This document shows positions 44,234 to 52,868 of a stretch of DNA of 64,000 bases, in pieces. Under the pieces are notes generated by a model. The model ran no database searches and was not told the origin of the DNA. It saw only the letters and a list, made by a program, of their open reading frames with translations. This DNA is from Paramagnetospirillum caucaseum (GTDB taxonomy: Bacteria > Pseudomonadota > Alphaproteobacteria > Rhodospirillales > Magnetospirillaceae): assembly GCF_000342045.1 (NCBI RefSeq), contig NZ_AONQ01000004.1, positions 1 through 64,000 of the forward strand, written 5' to 3'. The position numbers and the translations under genes are program-made. Position 1 is the stretch's first letter; each line of letters begins with the position of its first letter.

Positions 44234-44266
44234 ATGAAGGGCGGAGGGAAATCCTCCGCCCTTCAT
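44234..44266 (+). terminator. Strong hairpin closing the gcv operon
   Basis: ATGAAGGGCGGAGG (44234-44247) pairs perfectly with CCTCCGCCCTTCAT (44253-44266) around GAAAT: a 14-bp stem eight bases after gcvPB. There is no T-tract, so it may end transcription with Rho or protect the 3' end. Confidence 0.6.
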
Positions 44267-44356
44267 CACAATGCGCTTCGGAATCACACCAACGTTCACT
44301 TGCCCCACGCCAACCTTTGGCCTAGGCTTTCAAGCCTGAGGACGAGGGGAATGGGC

Positions 44357-46036
44357 ATGGCGGACAAGGACGATCTCGGCCGGTCGAGCGACATGTATGT
44401 CGCCTTCGCCTTCGCGGCTGCCGACGTTCTTCTCGAACTGGATTACCAGGGCAAGACCGCTTTCGCGGTGGGCGCCGCCATGGCGCTGCTGGGACGCGGC
44501 GCCCGGGCACTGACCGGCCAGCCGCTGTCCGGCATCATCCATCCCGGCGACCACACCGCCCTGGCCCAGGCCCTGAAGCAGATGGCCGGCGGCGAGCGGG
44601 TGCGCAACGCCATGCTGCGCGTGCTGCGTCCCGACGGCAAGAATTCCGAGGTGACGCTTTCCGGCTACCGCCACCCCAGCACGCCCGACCGCCTGATGGT
44701 GGCCTTGGGCCATCCCGGCGGCTTCCACGCCCACAAGGAGGACCGGGTGGGCGAGACCGGGTTGCTGGACAAGGACAGCTTCCAGGCCATGGCGGCCAGC
44801 CTGCTGGAAAGCGCCGCGCCGGACGAGCCCTACCAACTGACTCTGGTCGAGCTGCCCAAGATCGACGCCCTGAGCGGCAATGCCGAGGCGCAGGAAGCCT
44901 TGAGCACCGAACTGGGCAACCGGTTGAAGGCGCTGTCGGTGGGCGGCGACGGCGTCGGCCAACTGGATGACGGCAAGTTCGGCGTGCTGCATTCGGCGGC
45001 GGTGTCCGCCGATTCCATCAGCCAGTCGGTGACCCAGGCGGCGGCCGTGGTGCTGCCCGATTCGCCGCCCATCCATGCGACCCTGGCCACCTTGATGCTG
45101 GACGTCGCCGACGTGCCGCCGGAGGAGGCGGCCCGCGCCCTGACCTACACGCTCAACCGCTTCGCCATGGAGGCGGAGAACGGCGGCAACCTCGCCGACC
45201 TGATGAAGGATCTGCAGCCCCGCCTGTCGGCGACGGTCAAGCAGATGAACGACGTGCGCAACACAGTGACGGGCGGCGATTTCGACCTGATGTTCCAGCC
45301 CATCGTCGATCTGTGGACCGGCGTGGTGCACCATTTCGAGTGCCTGGTGCGCTTCAAGGGCGAGGACAACAAGTCGCCCTACGAGACGGTGACCTTCGCC
45401 GAGGACACCGGCATGGTCGGCATGCTGGACATGGCGCTGCTGGAGCGCGCCATCAAGTTCATGCGCTCCAACGTCGCCAATACCGAATCACTCAAATTCG
45501 CCGTCAACCTGTCGGGCTATTCCCTGTCCGATCCCACGGTGGTGCGGCGCTTGAAGGAAATCCTCACCACCACCAAGGATCTCAGGAAGCGCCTGGTGTT
45601 CGAGATGACCGAATCCGCCCAGGTCCGCGATCTCAAGGCGGTCAACGACGTCATCCAGGCCATCCGCCAGCAGGGCCACGAGGTCTGCCTGGACGATTTC
45701 GGCGCCGGCCACGCCGCCTTCCACTACCTGCGCGCCCTGAAGGTGGACAACGTCAAGATCGACGGCTCCTACATCAAGGACGCCATGCGCAACAACGAGG
45801 ACGTCTCGTTCATCAAGGCCATCGTCGGCCTGTGCACCGAACTGGGCGTCACCACCACCGCCGAATACGTCGAGGACGCCGAGACCGCCAACCTGCTGAA
45901 GCTCTTGAAGGTCCGCTTCGGTCAGGGCTGGTATTTCGGCAAGCCGCTGCGCCCGTCGTCGGAGGACATCCGTACCGCCTGGCGGACTCCGACGCTGGGC
46001 TGGAACAAGGGGCTGCTCTACTTCACCAAGGGGTGA
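44357..46036 (+). CDS. PAS - degenerate GGDEF - EAL protein
   Basis: 559 residues, no membrane helix. A PAS-like domain (about 10-115), a degenerate GGDEF (about 130-295) whose active site reads LDDGKF instead of GGDEF, so it cannot make c-di-GMP, and an EAL domain (about 305-550). In the EAL the motif is ECL, with the other catalytic residues present: NLS, EMTES, LDDFGAG, VKIDGS, AEYVE, QGW. Probably a phosphodiesterase or c-di-GMP receptor gated by PAS. I prefer ATG 44357 (GAGGGG seven bases upstream); 44351 is an alternative. It stands alone. Confidence 0.88.
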   Translation: MADKDDLGRSSDMYVAFAFAAADVLLELDYQGKTAFAVGAAMALLGRGARALTGQPLSGIIHPGDHTALAQALKQMAGGERVRNAMLRVLRPDGKNSEVTLSGYRHPSTPDRLMVALGHPGGFHAHKEDRVGETGLLDKDSFQAMAASLLESAAPDEPYQLTLVELPKIDALSGNAEAQEALSTELGNRLKALSVGGDGVGQLDDGKFGVLHSAAVSADSISQSVTQAAAVVLPDSPPIHATLATLMLDVADVPPEEAARALTYTLNRFAMEAENGGNLADLMKDLQPRLSATVKQMNDVRNTVTGGDFDLMFQPIVDLWTGVVHHFECLVRFKGEDNKSPYETVTFAEDTGMVGMLDMALLERAIKFMRSNVANTESLKFAVNLSGYSLSDPTVVRRLKEILTTTKDLRKRLVFEMTESAQVRDLKAVNDVIQAIRQQGHEVCLDDFGAGHAAFHYLRALKVDNVKIDGSYIKDAMRNNEDVSFIKAIVGLCTELGVTTTAEYVEDAETANLLKLLKVRFGQGWYFGKPLRPSSEDIRTAWRTPTLGWNKGLLYFTKG

Positions 46037-46080
46037 GCTTCCCCATTTCCTCCCGCCCGGCTTTGGGATAAGCATGGGGG

Positions 46081-46995
46081 ATGAGTTCGTCCCAGACCCT
46101 GCAGGGTGACATTCCGGTCGGCAACTGGATCGACCGTCACGTCCCCGCCGCCGCCCGGCCCTATTTCCGCCTGATGCGCCTCGACCGGCCCATCGGCACG
46201 TGGCTGCTGCTGTTCCCCTGCTGGTGGAGCATCGCCCTGGCCGGGGAGGGCTGGCCCGACCTCTGGCTGTTCGCCCTGTTCGCCGTGGGCGCCGGGGTGA
46301 TGCGCGGGGCGGGCTGCACCTTCAACGACTGGGCCGACCGCGATTTCGACGGCCGCGTGGCGCGCACCGCCGGACGGCCCATCCCGTCGGGCGCCGTCAG
46401 CCCCACCCAGGCCCTGGCCTTCCTCGGGCTGCAATTGCTGATCGGCCTGGGCGTGCTGATGCAGCTCAACAACTTCGCCGTCGCGGTGGGCATCGCCTCG
46501 CTGCTGCTGGTCTTTCCCTATCCCTTCATGAAGCGCATCACCTACTGGCCGCAGGCGTGGCTGGGGCTGACCTTCAATTGGGGGGCGCTGCTGGGCTGGG
46601 CGGCGGTGAGCGGCCACATGGGCCTGCCCGCTTTGCTGCTCTACGCCGCCGGGCCGTTCTGGACGCTGGGCTACGACACCATCTACGCCCACCAGGACAA
46701 GGAGGATGACGCCCTGATCGGCGTGAAGTCCACCGCGCTGCGCCTGGGCGACGATACCGTCCGCTGGCTGTGGCTGTTCTATCCCATGACGCTCGCGCTG
46801 ATCGGCGCGGCCGGCTGGGCGGCGGGCCTGTCCTGGGCCTTCTGGCCGGGGTTGGCCCTGGCCGGCTTCCACCTGCTGTGGCAGATCAGGACCGTCGATA
46901 TCCACGACGGCGCCGATTGTCTGGCCAAGTTCAAGTCCAACCGTCACTTCGGCTGGCTGGTGCTTCTGGCCATCGTGGCGGGGAAGGTGCTGTGA
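46081..46995 (+). CDS. ubiA: 4-hydroxybenzoate polyprenyltransferase
   Basis: 304 residues, about eight membrane helices. Attaches the polyprenyl chain to 4-hydroxybenzoate in ubiquinone synthesis. The two Asp-rich motifs are NDWADRDFDGRVARTAGRP and YDTIYAHQDKEDDALIGVKSTA. Its last bases overlap the GTG start of the following methyltransferase, so the two are coupled. Confidence 0.95.
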   Translation: MSSSQTLQGDIPVGNWIDRHVPAAARPYFRLMRLDRPIGTWLLLFPCWWSIALAGEGWPDLWLFALFAVGAGVMRGAGCTFNDWADRDFDGRVARTAGRPIPSGAVSPTQALAFLGLQLLIGLGVLMQLNNFAVAVGIASLLLVFPYPFMKRITYWPQAWLGLTFNWGALLGWAAVSGHMGLPALLLYAAGPFWTLGYDTIYAHQDKEDDALIGVKSTALRLGDDTVRWLWLFYPMTLALIGAAGWAAGLSWAFWPGLALAGFHLLWQIRTVDIHDGADCLAKFKSNRHFGWLVLLAIVAGKVL

Positions 46996-47657
46996 CCCCC
47001 GTTTCCGCCACCTTCGAGGCCGCCAGCGCCTTCATCCAGGCCAACACCGAGGTTTCCCACCCGCCGGCCTGTCCCGAGATCAAGTTGTGGACCGCCACCG
47101 AGGTGACGCCGCTGTGGGAAGCGACGGAGGAGGCGCTGCTGCGCGTCAACCTGCCGCCGCCCTATTGGGCGTTCTGCTGGGCGGGCGGACAGGCGTTGAC
47201 CCGCTGGGTGCTGGACCATCCCGAGCTGGTGGCCGGCAAGCGGGTGCTGGACTTCGCCGCCGGGTCGGGGGTGACGGCGCTGGCCGCCGCCAAGGTTGGC
47301 GCTGCCAAGGTCGAGGCCGCCGAGATCGATCCCATGGCCTGCTACGCCATCCGCCTCAACGCCGAGCTCAACGGCGTCGACGTGGAGGTGCTGGCCGACG
47401 ACGTGGTGGGGGCTCCCTGCCGCTGGGACGTGGTGATGGCCGGCGACGTCTGCTACGAGGCGCCCATGACGGCCCATATCTGGCCGTGGCTGGTCAGGCT
47501 GGCCGCCGAGGGCGCCATGGTGGTGATGGCCGATCCTGGCCGCGCCTACCTGCCCAAGACCGGCTTGCTGCGGGTCGGGCAGTACACGGTGGTCACCAGC
47601 CTGGACCTGGAAGACAAGGCCCAACGCGACGTGGGCATCTACAGGATCGTCGGCTGA
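46992..47657 (+). CDS. Class I SAM methyltransferase (ETFB lysine methyltransferase-like)
   Basis: 221 residues. Motif I is VLDFAAGSGVTALAAAKVGAAKVEAAEIDPMA; LWTATEVTPLWEATEEALLRVNLPPPYWAFCWAGGQALTRWVLDHP before it is typical of the METTL20/ETFBKMT and related protein-lysine methyltransferases. The start is GTG 46992, with GGGAAGG upstream, overlapping the ubiA stop (GTGA). A protein substrate such as electron-transfer flavoprotein is possible but unproven; the coupling to ubiA hints at the quinone/electron-transfer context. Confidence 0.85.
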   Translation: MTPVSATFEAASAFIQANTEVSHPPACPEIKLWTATEVTPLWEATEEALLRVNLPPPYWAFCWAGGQALTRWVLDHPELVAGKRVLDFAAGSGVTALAAAKVGAAKVEAAEIDPMACYAIRLNAELNGVDVEVLADDVVGAPCRWDVVMAGDVCYEAPMTAHIWPWLVRLAAEGAMVVMADPGRAYLPKTGLLRVGQYTVVTSLDLEDKAQRDVGIYRIVG

Positions 47658-47660
47658 GCC

Positions 47661-48458
47661 CTATTCCCCCACGTTGAGCAGCGCGCCCCGCACCCGCGCG
47701 CCGTGCCACGCCCACAGGAACAGGCCGGCGCCGAGGGCGAGGTAGAGGGCGTTGAGCGCCAGGGCCGAGGCCAGCAGGTCGAGGCGCATATCGCCCTCGA
47801 ACACCACGGCGCGCATGCCTTCGAAGACGTGGGCGGGCGGCAGCGCCCAGGCCACCGGCTGCAGCCAGGCGGGCAGGGTGGAGATGGGGTAGTAGATGCC
47901 GGCCAGGGGGGCCATGGCGAAGATCAGCACCCAGGCCAGGCTCTCGGCCCCCAGGCCGAAGCGCAGCACCAGGGCGGACACCGCCAGGCCCATGGCCCAG
48001 CCGCTGACCATCAGGCAGAACCAGAAGGCCACCAGGGGCGCGCCTAAGGTGAAGATGGAATAGTGGTAGAGCGGGATGGCCAGCAAGGCGGCGGGCAGCA
48101 CGCCGATCACCGTGCGGATCAGGCTCATGGTCAGCATGGAGATCACCAGTTCGTGGGGGCGCAGCGGGCTGACCGACAGGTGCCCCAGGTTGCGCGACCA
48201 CATCTCCTCCAGGAACGACAGCGCCACCCCCAGATTGCCGCGGAACATCACGTCCCACAGCAGCACCGCGCCGATCAGGATGCCGCCCGCCTGGGCCACC
48301 CAGGTGGAATGCTCGGCGAAGAAGCGGTTGGTGAAGCCCCACACCACCATGTTGACGGCGGGCCAGTAGGCCATCTCCAGCAGGCGCGGCCACGAGCCCT
48401 TGAGGATGTAGAGGTGCCTGAGACACATGGCCTCGATGCGGCGGGTCGAGAGGGTCAT
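47661..48458 (-). CDS. ABC-2 type transporter permease
   Basis: 265 residues with six membrane helices, of the ABC-2 exporter class (NodJ/DrrB-like). LRHLYILKGSWPRLLEMAYWPAVNMVVWGFTNRFF is the family start, and LEEMWSRNLGHLSVSPLRPHELVISML matches the conserved central loop. GGGAGG precedes the ATG. It reads in the same direction as the ATPase, 139 bases downstream of it, with a palindromic repeat between. Substrate unknown. Confidence 0.88.
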   Translation of the reverse strand: MTLSTRRIEAMCLRHLYILKGSWPRLLEMAYWPAVNMVVWGFTNRFFAEHSTWVAQAGGILIGAVLLWDVMFRGNLGVALSFLEEMWSRNLGHLSVSPLRPHELVISMLTMSLIRTVIGVLPAALLAIPLYHYSIFTLGAPLVAFWFCLMVSGWAMGLAVSALVLRFGLGAESLAWVLIFAMAPLAGIYYPISTLPAWLQPVAWALPPAHVFEGMRAVVFEGDMRLDLLASALALNALYLALGAGLFLWAWHGARVRGALLNVGE

Positions 48459-48474
48459 GGCGCGGCCTCCCAGC

Positions 48475-48586
48475 CCCTGTCATCCCGAGCGCAAGCGAGG
48501 GATCTCCGCCTGGAGTGATGGTGCCGATTCTGAAATGCCGGACCAGAAGGAGATTCCTCCTCCCGATGGTCGTCGGAATGACAGGG
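48475..48586. repeat. 112-bp interspersed palindromic repeat element
   Basis: The ends CCCTGTCATCCCGA (48475-48488) and TCGGAATGACAGGG (48573-48586) are inverted repeats differing at one base. Just inside, GGGATCTCC faces GGAGATTCC. The motif GTCATCCCGAGCG..GCGAGGGATCTCC is common in intergenic repeats of alphaproteobacteria. No transposase. It separates the ABC ATPase from its permease. Confidence 0.7.
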
Positions 48587-48597
48587 AGGATGAAGGC

Positions 48598-49341
48598 TCA
48601 TGACGTTGCCTCCGGCCGTTGCCGGTCCCGGGCGATGTCGAGGAACACCTCTTCCATGCTGGCGCGGCCGAAGCGTTCGATCAGGGCGGCGGGCGAGCCC
48701 TGGTCGACGATGCGCCCCTGCTTCATCATCAGCACCCGGTCGCACATGCGCTCGACCTCGGTCATGTTGTGGGACGCCAGCACGATGGTGGCGCCGGTAC
48801 GCTCGCGATAGGCCTGGAAATAGCTCCGCACCCAATCGGCGGTGTCGGGGTCGAGCGAGGCGGTGGGCTCGTCGAGCAGCAGCAGGTCGGGCTTGTTGAG
48901 CAGGGCCTTGGCCAGGGCGACGCGGGTCTTCTGCCCCGCCGACAGCTTGCCCGCCGGGCGGTCGATGAACTCGCCCAGTTCCAGCTCGTCGGCCAGTTCG
49001 GCGATGCGGTCCTTCAGGTGCTCCACCCCATAGAGGCCGCCATAGACCTTGAGGTTCTGGCGCACCGACAGGCGGTGGGGCAGGTCCACATAGGGGCTGG
49101 AGAAGTTCATGCGCGGCAGGACGCGGTAGCGGTGCCGCACCATGTCCTCGCCCAGCACGGTGATGGAGCCGGACGTGGGCAGCAGCAGGCCGAGCAGCAT
49201 GGACAGCGTGGTGGTCTTACCCGCCCCGTTGCCGCCCAGCAGGGCGGTGGTCGAGCCGGCGGCGATGGTGAAGTCGAGGCCGTCCACGGCCTTGACCGGG
49301 CCGAAGCTCTTGAACAGGGACCGGACCTCGACGGCGTTCAA
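48598..49341 (-). CDS. ABC transporter ATPase of an ABC-2 exporter
   Basis: 247 residues. Walker A GGNGAGKTTT, signature LSAGQKTRVALAKAL, Walker B LLLLDEPTASLDPD and switch His in ASHNMTEVE. NodI/CcmA-like. The start is a TTG at 49341 that shares bases with the stop of the upstream EAL-like gene (TTGA); no ATG or GTG fits before the conserved VRSLFKSFGPVKAVDGLDF. This coupling ties the exporter to the two EAL-like genes. Confidence 0.9.
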   Translation of the reverse strand: MNAVEVRSLFKSFGPVKAVDGLDFTIAAGSTTALLGGNGAGKTTTLSMLLGLLLPTSGSITVLGEDMVRHRYRVLPRMNFSSPYVDLPHRLSVRQNLKVYGGLYGVEHLKDRIAELADELELGEFIDRPAGKLSAGQKTRVALAKALLNKPDLLLLDEPTASLDPDTADWVRSYFQAYRERTGATIVLASHNMTEVERMCDRVLMMKQGRIVDQGSPAALIERFGRASMEEVFLDIARDRQRPEATS

Positions 49342-50597
49342 CCTCGGGGACGCGCCCTGAGGCCCCGCTTGCGCGGGTCGCCCTGCACCATGGATTCGAT
49401 GTGGCGGCCCTGGAACAGGGTGATGCCCACCGAATGGCCGTATTCGATGCCGGCCTGGTTGTCGCAGCGGCATAGGATGATGCGGGTGACGCCGATGCGG
49501 CGCAGCGCCTCGGTCTTCTTGTCCTTCTCCTCGGTCAGCGAGGGGTCCCACACCAGCTTGATCAGGTCGGCGCCCAGGCGCTCGCGGTCGACGAAGGGCA
49601 GCTGGGAATAGGTCAGGCCGTCGATACAGATGCGGTAGCCGCGGTCATGGGCGAAGTCGCGCGCGAAGAGATAGCCGCCCAGGTCGGCGAAGATGTCCAC
49701 CTTTTGCAGTTCCAGAACGATGGTGCCGCGCATACCCGCCTTGACGTTGTCGTCGAACACCAGGAATTCCGGCGACAGGATGGTCGAGACGTTGAGGTTG
49801 ATGCTGATGTCGCCTTCCAGGGTGCGGTCGTCGTGCTTGTTCAGCATGGACAGCACGCGGCGGTCGAGCGTCTCGGTCAATTGCTGGAACAGCCAGGGGC
49901 TGGAATTGACGTTGACGCTGGGGAACAGGGTCTGGCGCAGGTCGGCGATGGAGATGAACAGCTCGTGGAACACCGGGGCGGGCGGCGACTTGCCGACCAC
50001 GGCGCACACCGCCTGGCGGCGCATCAGGTTGGCGAGGTCGGCCTGGCCCAGCGATGATTCCACCCGGTGCAGCAATTCCGGGGTAAAGGGGCTGCCCTTG
50101 GGCTTGTTCGCCTGGAGCTTGGCGTCCTGGGCGTTCTTTTCCGAGGTGGCGTTGCGCTTGGCGTTCTCGTCCTGGACCATCTTCTGGGCCAGGGCCAGCA
50201 GCATGTCGTATTCGCGGTCCAGGGAATACCAGGTGCAGAACAGCGCCTGGCGGGTCCGCTGTTCCTCGATCACCAGGGGGTCGTCCGAGAACAGGAAGCG
50301 CAGCTTGACCACCGCCGCCTCAACCTCGTCCTGGGCCTGGGCCTTGTAGATGACCATCAGATCGGCGTTGGCCAGGGTGAACACCTGGGCCTGCATCAGT
50401 TTGACCAACTGCTCGAAGGTGTTGCCGGCGATGCGGGTGTGGTGCTCGCGCCGGTTCTGGGCGGCCAGTCCCGACAGGTGGACATGCACCGCCCGGCGGT
50501 CGTGGCGGTGGCGCTCCAGCCGGTGGATGTAGTCGAGCAGCAGGCTTTCCTGGCTGTTGGGCCGGGGCATGCCGGCGGAAGGCGGAGCGTTCATCAT
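49338..50597 (-). CDS. Degenerate EAL-like domain protein, second of a tandem pair
   Basis: 419 residues, no membrane helix. The second half aligns by pattern to an EAL barrel: INLNVSTILSPEF (NLS strand), IVLELQKVDIF (ExTE strand), RICIDGLTYSQLPF (DDFG strand), LIKLVWD (KxD strand), IILCRCDNQAG (where AEGVE would be) and ITLFQGRHIES (QGY). The EAL motif, the second Asp of DDFG and the Glu of AEGVE are missing, so no phosphodiesterase activity is expected. The first ~130 residues are a conserved helical region shared with the upstream paralog. ATG 50597 overlaps the stop of that paralog (TGATG), and the stop overlaps the ATPase TTG. Confidence 0.8.
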   Translation of the reverse strand: MMNAPPSAGMPRPNSQESLLLDYIHRLERHRHDRRAVHVHLSGLAAQNRREHHTRIAGNTFEQLVKLMQAQVFTLANADLMVIYKAQAQDEVEAAVVKLRFLFSDDPLVIEEQRTRQALFCTWYSLDREYDMLLALAQKMVQDENAKRNATSEKNAQDAKLQANKPKGSPFTPELLHRVESSLGQADLANLMRRQAVCAVVGKSPPAPVFHELFISIADLRQTLFPSVNVNSSPWLFQQLTETLDRRVLSMLNKHDDRTLEGDISINLNVSTILSPEFLVFDDNVKAGMRGTIVLELQKVDIFADLGGYLFARDFAHDRGYRICIDGLTYSQLPFVDRERLGADLIKLVWDPSLTEEKDKKTEALRRIGVTRIILCRCDNQAGIEYGHSVGITLFQGRHIESMVQGDPRKRGLRARPRG

Positions 50598-51928
50598 CAG
50601 CGCAGCGCCTTGAGCACGGGGAACAGGTCCAGCATGTCGTTGTTGCCGCATTCGGCGCGCGGCCGGCCGTTGATGACGGCGTGGCGGTGGGTGCATTGCT
50701 GCAGCGTGCAGGCCGACGACTTGTCGCACTGGGCCATGGTGACGGCGGAGATCATGGAATCCAGGAAGCGGCCCTGGAACATGCGGATGCCCTGGGCCAG
50801 ACCCCACGACACCGAGGTCTCGGAATCGCAGCGCGACAGGATCACCCGGTCGAAGCCCACCGGCCCCAGGGCGGCCAGCAGTTCGGCGGTCTTGATGTCG
50901 TCGAGCATGTCGTTGCTCCACGCCACCTTGACGTAGTCGGTGTCGTAAAGCTCGGCGTCCATGAACTGCAGCGTCACCGGGCTCATGCCGTCCAGCACCG
51001 AGCGGTGCCCGCGCGAGCGCAGCAGGTCCCGCGTGCGGAAAAAGCCGTCCAGGTCGTTGAAGATGTCGAGCAGCTGGAATTCCACCACCAGCCCGGCGCG
51101 GCCCCGGATGCTGGCCTCGAACTGCTGGAACACCGGCGTCTGCACGGTGGCCATGTTGAGGTTGACGGAAAAGGCGCTGGGCATCTTGCGGAAGCCCACG
51201 TCCTGCAGCACCGACAGCACGCGCAGGTCGAGAACCTGCGACAGGTGCTGGAACAGCCAGCGGTTGGACAGGATGTTGACGTCGGGGGCCAGGGCCTTCT
51301 GCAGGTCCATGATGGACATGAAGAATTCCTGGAAGGCCACCTCGGCGTGCATGTTCTCGTTGATGCGGATACAGGCCTGGCGCCGCACCACGCCGGCGAT
51401 GTCGGTGGCGCCGATGCGTTCCAGAACCCGGGTGAGGTTCTTGGCGTCCAGCGGCTGGATCTGCGGCGCGGTGCGCTGGTCGGCCACCGACTTCTTGGCG
51501 TCGATCACCATCTGCCCGCACAGCGAGAAGAAGGAATCGTAATCGGCTTCCAGGTCGTAATAGCTGACGAAGCGGTCCTGTCCGTCGGGGGATTCGGCGT
51601 AGGTCAGCGGGTCGGTGGAGAACAGGGCGCGCAGCTTGTAGACGATGGCGTCCAGGTCGGCGAAGCGGGCATCCTTGCAGATCAGGATGATGTCCGAATT
51701 GGTCATCAGGAACATCTGGCCGCGATAGGCGTCGACCATGGATTCGAACATGCGGAAGGCAATGCGGATGCGGCCCTCCTCCCGGTTGGCCGGGAGAAGG
51801 CGGGACAGGTGCAGGTGCAGCCCTACCCGGCCCTCGCGGATTCTGCCGACCCGTTCGGCAGCATCGTAGAGAAGGCTTTCCGGCGTGACGACTTCCTGCT
51901 GTCTTCCTCCGAACGCGCCTGCGTTCAT
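50597..51928 (-). CDS. Degenerate EAL-like domain protein, first of a tandem pair
   Basis: 443 residues, clearly paralogous to the gene downstream (NRWLFQHLSQVLDLRVLSVL versus SPWLFQQLTETLDRRVLSML; VNLNMATVQTPVF; VVEFQLLDIF; SVLDGMSPVTLQF; YVKVAWS; VILSRCDSE; IRMFQGRFLDS). The EAL Glu and AEGVE Glu are absent. Unlike its paralog it ends in a Cys-rich tail (AQCDKSSACTLQQCTHRHAV...AECGNN) that could bind metal. I chose ATG 51928 over GTG 51934. First gene of a four-gene minus-strand unit ending in the ABC permease. Confidence 0.8.
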   Translation of the reverse strand: MNAGAFGGRQQEVVTPESLLYDAAERVGRIREGRVGLHLHLSRLLPANREEGRIRIAFRMFESMVDAYRGQMFLMTNSDIILICKDARFADLDAIVYKLRALFSTDPLTYAESPDGQDRFVSYYDLEADYDSFFSLCGQMVIDAKKSVADQRTAPQIQPLDAKNLTRVLERIGATDIAGVVRRQACIRINENMHAEVAFQEFFMSIMDLQKALAPDVNILSNRWLFQHLSQVLDLRVLSVLQDVGFRKMPSAFSVNLNMATVQTPVFQQFEASIRGRAGLVVEFQLLDIFNDLDGFFRTRDLLRSRGHRSVLDGMSPVTLQFMDAELYDTDYVKVAWSNDMLDDIKTAELLAALGPVGFDRVILSRCDSETSVSWGLAQGIRMFQGRFLDSMISAVTMAQCDKSSACTLQQCTHRHAVINGRPRAECGNNDMLDLFPVLKALR

Positions 51929-52059
51929 TCGCACCCCGATCTCAACGCGCCGCTATTCCCAAAAGTCGGTCGCAACCCCCACTGTGATCCGCCATATATA
52001 AAGGCCCGGTTACCTGGGTGCAAAAAAGTATCATCGGCGAGGCCCCGGCCCTAGTGGAA

Positions 52060-52797
52060 ATGACAGACCAAACCCATAACGTGCCGCCCGGCACCCGCGA
52101 CTACGCCATCGGCGACATTCACGGGCGGCTCGACCTGCTGGACCGCCTGCTGGCCGACATCGCCGGGGACGTCGCCCGCTTTCCGGCCGGGCGGGTGGTG
52201 GTGGTGTTTCTCGGCGACCTGATCGACCGGGGGACGGAATCCCGCCAGGTGATCGAGCGGGTGTGCGGCGGCCCGCCGGCCGAGGGGCCGCTGGCCGGGG
52301 CGCGCTATGTCTGCCTGCGTGGCAATCACGAAGATATCCTGCTGCAGTTCCTGGCCGATTTCTCCGTCGGGCCGCGCTGGTTCCGCAACGGCGGGCTCGA
52401 GGCGGTGCGCTCCTATGTGGGCGAGGTGGATGCCAGGCTGGCCCACGACCATCCCCGCCTGCAGAAGCTGCTCTACCGGGCGCTGCCCACCCATCACCTG
52501 CGCTTCCTGTCGTCCATTCCCACCCGGCACGAGGAAGGCGACTATCTGTTCGTCCATGCCGGGGTGAGGCCGGGCATCGCCCTGGACCGCCAGGACCCCT
52601 TCGACCTGATGTGGATCCGCGAACCCTTCCTCAGCGCCCGCGAGGCGCGTTCCAAGATGGTGGTGCACGGCCATACCGTGGTGATGGACCCCGAACTGCG
52701 CCCCAACCGCATCGGCATCGATACCGGGGCCTGGCGCACCGGGCGGCTGACCGCCCTGGTGCTGGAAGGCGGCGGGCGGCGCTTCCTGTTCACCTGA
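52060..52797 (+). CDS. PPP-family serine/threonine protein phosphatase
   Basis: 245 residues. Calcineurin-like metallophosphoesterase with the PPP signatures [20 protein letters not shown] and RGNHED, then HAGVRPG and VVHGHT for the other metal ligands, in an arrangement like phage lambda phosphatase and PrpA. Dephosphorylates proteins or small phosphodiesters. Divergent from the EAL-like pair; a TATATAA motif lies in the shared 131-bp gap. I chose ATG 52060 (MTDQTHNVP). Confidence 0.9.
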   Translation: MTDQTHNVPPGTRDYAIGDIHGRLDLLDRLLADIAGDVARFPAGRVVVVFLGDLIDRGTESRQVIERVCGGPPAEGPLAGARYVCLRGNHEDILLQFLADFSVGPRWFRNGGLEAVRSYVGEVDARLAHDHPRLQKLLYRALPTHHLRFLSSIPTRHEEGDYLFVHAGVRPGIALDRQDPFDLMWIREPFLSAREARSKMVVHGHTVVMDPELRPNRIGIDTGAWRTGRLTALVLEGGGRRFLFT

Positions 52798-52868
52798 TCC
52801 CCCCTTTTGTCTTGCATGGCGCAAGCGGTTGGGTTAGCAGGCATCAGGCCACCAAGGACCGGGATGCC

